Assembly (NCBI GenBank): GCA_900128395.1
Contig: LT649558.1
Location: 2,083 to 20,416, forward strand
Direction: 5' to 3'
Source of the DNA: Stramenopiles sp. TOSAG23-2
Lineage: Eukaryota > Sar
Length of the DNA: 18,334 nucleotides
How positions within the stretch are numbered: the stretch's first letter is position 1; each line of letters starts with the position of its first letter. The position numbers were made by a program, and so were the translations under genes. The notes below the pieces were generated by a model. The model was given only the letters and a program-made list of their open reading frames with translations. It was not told where the DNA came from and made no database searches. Positions 16,801 to 18,334 of the stretch are shown here, in pieces.

Positions 16801-18334
16801 AGATCGACGCAATAATCCTGTAGATGCTCTCGGACTTTTATTTGCACATCATCCCGATGTTTTAAGGAAACATCTTCGACAGATGGCAATGCTGGTAGAA
16901 CCTCTTTGTAACCAAATGAAGCAGCTTTTGGCACAGAATGCACACCGCGCGGATACGCCCACCATTTTAAAGAACGTTCATCGACTAAAATTTGTAAATA
17001 TGCTTGATATCGCCAGATGGCAAACCAGACAATATTTCTATTTACATAATTACCTTTCGCAAAGGCACGTCCTTTTTCTCGCCAATTTTTCAACACAATA
17101 GCTTGATGGGCAGCCCATTCATGCCAAAGTTTGACGGCTTTTCTGCTTCTGATATCATCCATTTCTTTACATTTTTGTGCTATAAATTTTCGACGAGCAC
17201 GGTTTTTTAGATAATACATTTTGAAGTGTTTAAAGTGCTTCAAAAGCCAATAGGTATTGAATATATGGGCAACATTTTGCGCTTTTGCTTTCGAATATAA
17301 TTCGTCTGCAACGTATTTCCTCCATACATGAAATGTCCAATAACATCCTTTGAACGTTTTTCTATGCTGTTTCAAGCGTCTCGTATAGCGTCTCCATTTA
17401 TATAATTGCCGTTTACAGTGGTAACGTACACCACACATTCGTTTTGTATACAAATGCCACTCTCTTAAACAACGCCGCAACCACCCTTCTTCCCTGCTTA
17501 AACAATGCCCCAACGCCTTTCTTAATTTATCACGCCTTCTAACAATAAAACCCCGAGCAGATGATTGGATTAATACTGCAGAAAAAGTTCTAGTTGCTTC
17601 TATTGCGTTATCCATCAATTCCGCTCGTTTTTCATATTTGGCATCTTCATCTATATTCTCAGCGTTTTGATCTAATTCATGTACGTTTTCATATTTCATA
17701 TAATCATTTGCTATTTTAGCACCATGACGTCCAATCTGAACAGTACTTTCATCATCAACTTTATCATCTTCTATCTTCTTTTCTTCTTCGTCTTCTTCTA
17801 CTGCTTTTGATTTAGAATTTTCTTCCACAACGTTTTCCGCATTATCGCTCTCAACAACTACCTTCTTTTCAACGACTGTTTCTTCGTTTTGGGGAATAAC
17901 TTTCAATTTATTACTCTCGTCCTCATTGTTATTACTACGATCTTTGTTGTTATTATTATTGTCATCATTACTAATACTACTTTTATCCACAATTTTAGTA
18001 GAATCATTCTTTTTTTCATTTTCTTCTCTTTGTTTTACATTACTTTTATCATTATCTTTTACATGATTTTCCATGTTTAATGGAATTTCTTCTATTTGTT
18101 TTACACTTGTATCATCATCGATTTTAATTGGAATTTCATCTTGTTGTATATTATCATTACTTGTATCAGCTTTTGTAGAGACATCATGTTCAACAACAAC
18201 ACTTTCTTCATCACTTGCTTCCTCTTTATTACTTGTTTTTACTTCCTTTTCCTCCTCTTCGTCTTCAACTATGACAATAGGTTCAGGTTCACTAACCATG
18301 CCATTTTCATGTAATACACCAAAATATTCAACAA
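13860..18334 (-). CDS. Giant IQ-motif / Sfi1-like-repeat / jacalin-like protein, N-terminus beyond the window
   Basis: The frame ends with TAA at 13862-13860 and is 1479 residues from the ATG at 18299, but it stays open to the edge (VEYFGVLHENG precedes that Met), so the gene is probably truncated here. Residues 1-200 are acidic and disordered. An IQ motif lies at 241-257 (AVLIQSSARGFIVRRR), expected to bind calmodulin or centrin. From 265 to about 480, Trp-centred helices recur every 20-25 residues (LREWHLY at 278-284, LYKWRRY at 299-305, HVWRKY at 324-329), like Sfi1 centrin-binding repeats. A Lys/Arg/Glu-rich helix follows at about 640-770, and more Trp/Arg helices at 790-1060. Residues 1070-1205 look beta-rich with a jacalin-lectin-like pattern (RLVRVEMNVGNIVGRIRFIT, then IIGFCG, DLGIIVRY). 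The tail is helical. A centriole, basal-body or cortical cytoskeleton role is inferred. Confidence 0.85.
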   Translation of the reverse strand, partial: VEYFGVLHENGMVSEPEPIVIVEDEEEEKEVKTSNKEEASDEESVVVEHDVSTKADTSNDNIQQDEIPIKIDDDTSVKQIEEIPLNMENHVKDNDKSNVKQREENEKKNDSTKIVDKSSISNDDNNNNNKDRSNNNEDESNKLKVIPQNEETVVEKKVVVESDNAENVVEENSKSKAVEEDEEEKKIEDDKVDDESTVQIGRHGAKIANDYMKYENVHELDQNAENIDEDAKYEKRAELMDNAIEATRTFSAVLIQSSARGFIVRRRDKLRKALGHCLSREEGWLRRCLREWHLYTKRMCGVRYHCKRQLYKWRRYTRRLKQHRKTFKGCYWTFHVWRKYVADELYSKAKAQNVAHIFNTYWLLKHFKHFKMYYLKNRARRKFIAQKCKEMDDIRSRKAVKLWHEWAAHQAIVLKNWREKGRAFAKGNYVNRNIVWFAIWRYQAYLQILVDERSLKWWAYPRGVHSVPKAASFGYKEVLPALPSVEDVSLKHRDDVQIKVREHLQDYCVDLAEANAENDAYLRAIHFACVSRVGRKFLSGLKMNLIDKRKNRYAVSWYRKRLLRKVFKKYHRVITKIIADRHLKKKNIVKVRKGSADFPSLFSQDDVQNPKAWNKNKSEVEPLLSPKVNVGDAGKVEDGKTPDEIAKTAVEIAAEMEQKLLEEQRLKDEKVRIERERRRNNLIQAEKRRNERMAQAKEEWEADIIRRRRALEDGKEISKRFKSAKTRAHEVRIIDTIKTELDSEAYGIKREIEAKVKKEEEAITKQHRSDVIKHMTALRQKRGGMLVNAVYKVWEEVEQKYVKELATLCLRRMRIFVTQKNSLKLYKRRRLKNWLRICSRLRYLDRGMPLYYSMRVKWSTLNRWLDGVYQRHRLATPRIGLKIARRKKLLQYFSSCVDGEFAIPHSLLQSHPRALFSRWVEYTQMEVCYKEIVGLCRKRRRLQTLLFGFKSFELLLKRKYTIEKRKKSERFNLIRATLDLQTWKSRLLAPYRRLTTTWTRKKNRFITYKLKLNSRKADSFKKFERRWEASIRKRIKLEKRMLFLEFLSRGRTTYDLEAIKIPDRLLDEEDISLGKEFTDINDVNQNCYAVSVDIYLTDWVSGLSINLQQTAGEPISTPLRGSDDGTKKTFTLNVEGEEKERLVRVEMNVGNIVGRIRFITSTGRKSPWYGKLPSKKITPVEGDRTRSIDFAEIIGFCGRSRFNDFTDLGIIVRYPKDACVFSNCWRPEEGLDLKSQQSQFATVLRMRSCDLLASYDRAKAFMRKVRATGNKSFVPTCFQENCEALGKWYFEALSRGLIGVYDDVEEGEARLAKGQILERDGEEMIRIAKEKLQSIVEYRTDGNHEVRPYYTQGARLSREILEDIQLLEDTISEGKKVIEDGKQLVIEARKMLPQLPVTMTLKKYFERLYDLALMSESLGAEAFKKRSKGLTEEMAEAEQHQMEMGEMKQEKNTSDLRNMNVQSGLGADIAGAFGAVNSMKEAHIVNAFKM
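14680..15090 (-). other. Jacalin-like beta domain coding segment
   Basis: The strand pattern and the G-x-x-x-x-R-I-x-F-x-T / I-I-G-F-x-G / L-G-I-I-V-R spacing resemble a jacalin-type lectin fold. I cannot verify the carbohydrate-site residues, so sugar binding is not claimed. Confidence 0.5.
17529..17581 (-). other. IQ motif coding segment
   Basis: It encodes AVLIQSSARGFIVRRR, matching IQxxxRGxxxR with all key positions present (Ile244, Gln245, Arg249, Gly250, Arg254). By family knowledge it is a light-chain, calmodulin or centrin binding helix. Confidence 0.85.

Noticed and set aside
14704-17101. Long plus-strand frames opposite the giant minus-strand gene
   Set aside because: They are antisense shadows; the minus strand carries the IQ motif, Trp repeats and a continuous 4.4-kb frame.

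Overview
The window looks like nuclear DNA from an AT-rich eukaryotic microbe. The evidence is compact genes with few or no introns, long Asn/Gln homopolymer tracts, AT-only intergenic stretches, EF-hand and IQ-motif proteins, and a CCAR1/DBC1-family nuclear protein. TAA and TGA both end genes, so the code looks standard. A stramenopile is my best guess, from the flavour of the glutathione-transferase-like gene and of the short valine/proline-rich repeat exon, but the sequence alone does not prove it. I saw no rRNA, tRNA, CRISPR array, transposon or bacterial operon.

Layout: 1-316 is a 5' flank. 461-3317 (+) is a CCAR1/DBC1-like regulator (RRM, DBC1/Nudix-like, SAP and EF-hand regions) with one reading-frame break near 1821-1873. 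3318-3813 is a convergent spacer with a large AT palindrome. 3814-4893 (-) is a glutathione-transferase-like protein. 5326-6168 (-) is an EF-hand protein. 6169-6837 is a divergent promoter region. 6838-10787 (+) is a very long coiled-coil protein, interrupted by a frame-breaking duplication. About 11059-11650 (-) holds exon-like pieces of an unresolved intron-containing gene or pseudogene. 12140-13500 (+) is a second coiled-coil protein, also interrupted by a duplication. 13860 to the right edge (-) is a giant IQ / Sfi1-like / jacalin-like protein whose frame stays open at the window end.

The most striking structure is eleven perfect or near-perfect head-to-tail tandem duplications of 92-122 bp between 317 and 13855, at gene starts, gene ends and twice inside the long coiled-coil gene. 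None occurs in the 4.4-kb final gene. Two of them (periods 92 and 113) break reading frames, and removing one copy restores each frame exactly. This fits contig ends with overlaps of about 100 bp that were concatenated without merging, so a false-duplication assembly artefact is the leading explanation. Real recent microduplication, possibly creating introns, is the alternative and is testable.

Functionally the genes are not an operon. The three long helical or coiled-coil products could belong to a cytoskeletal, centriolar or flagellar apparatus (centrin/calmodulin binding is suggested by the IQ and Sfi1-like repeats), but that link is inference. The CCAR-like gene is expected to act in the nucleus.
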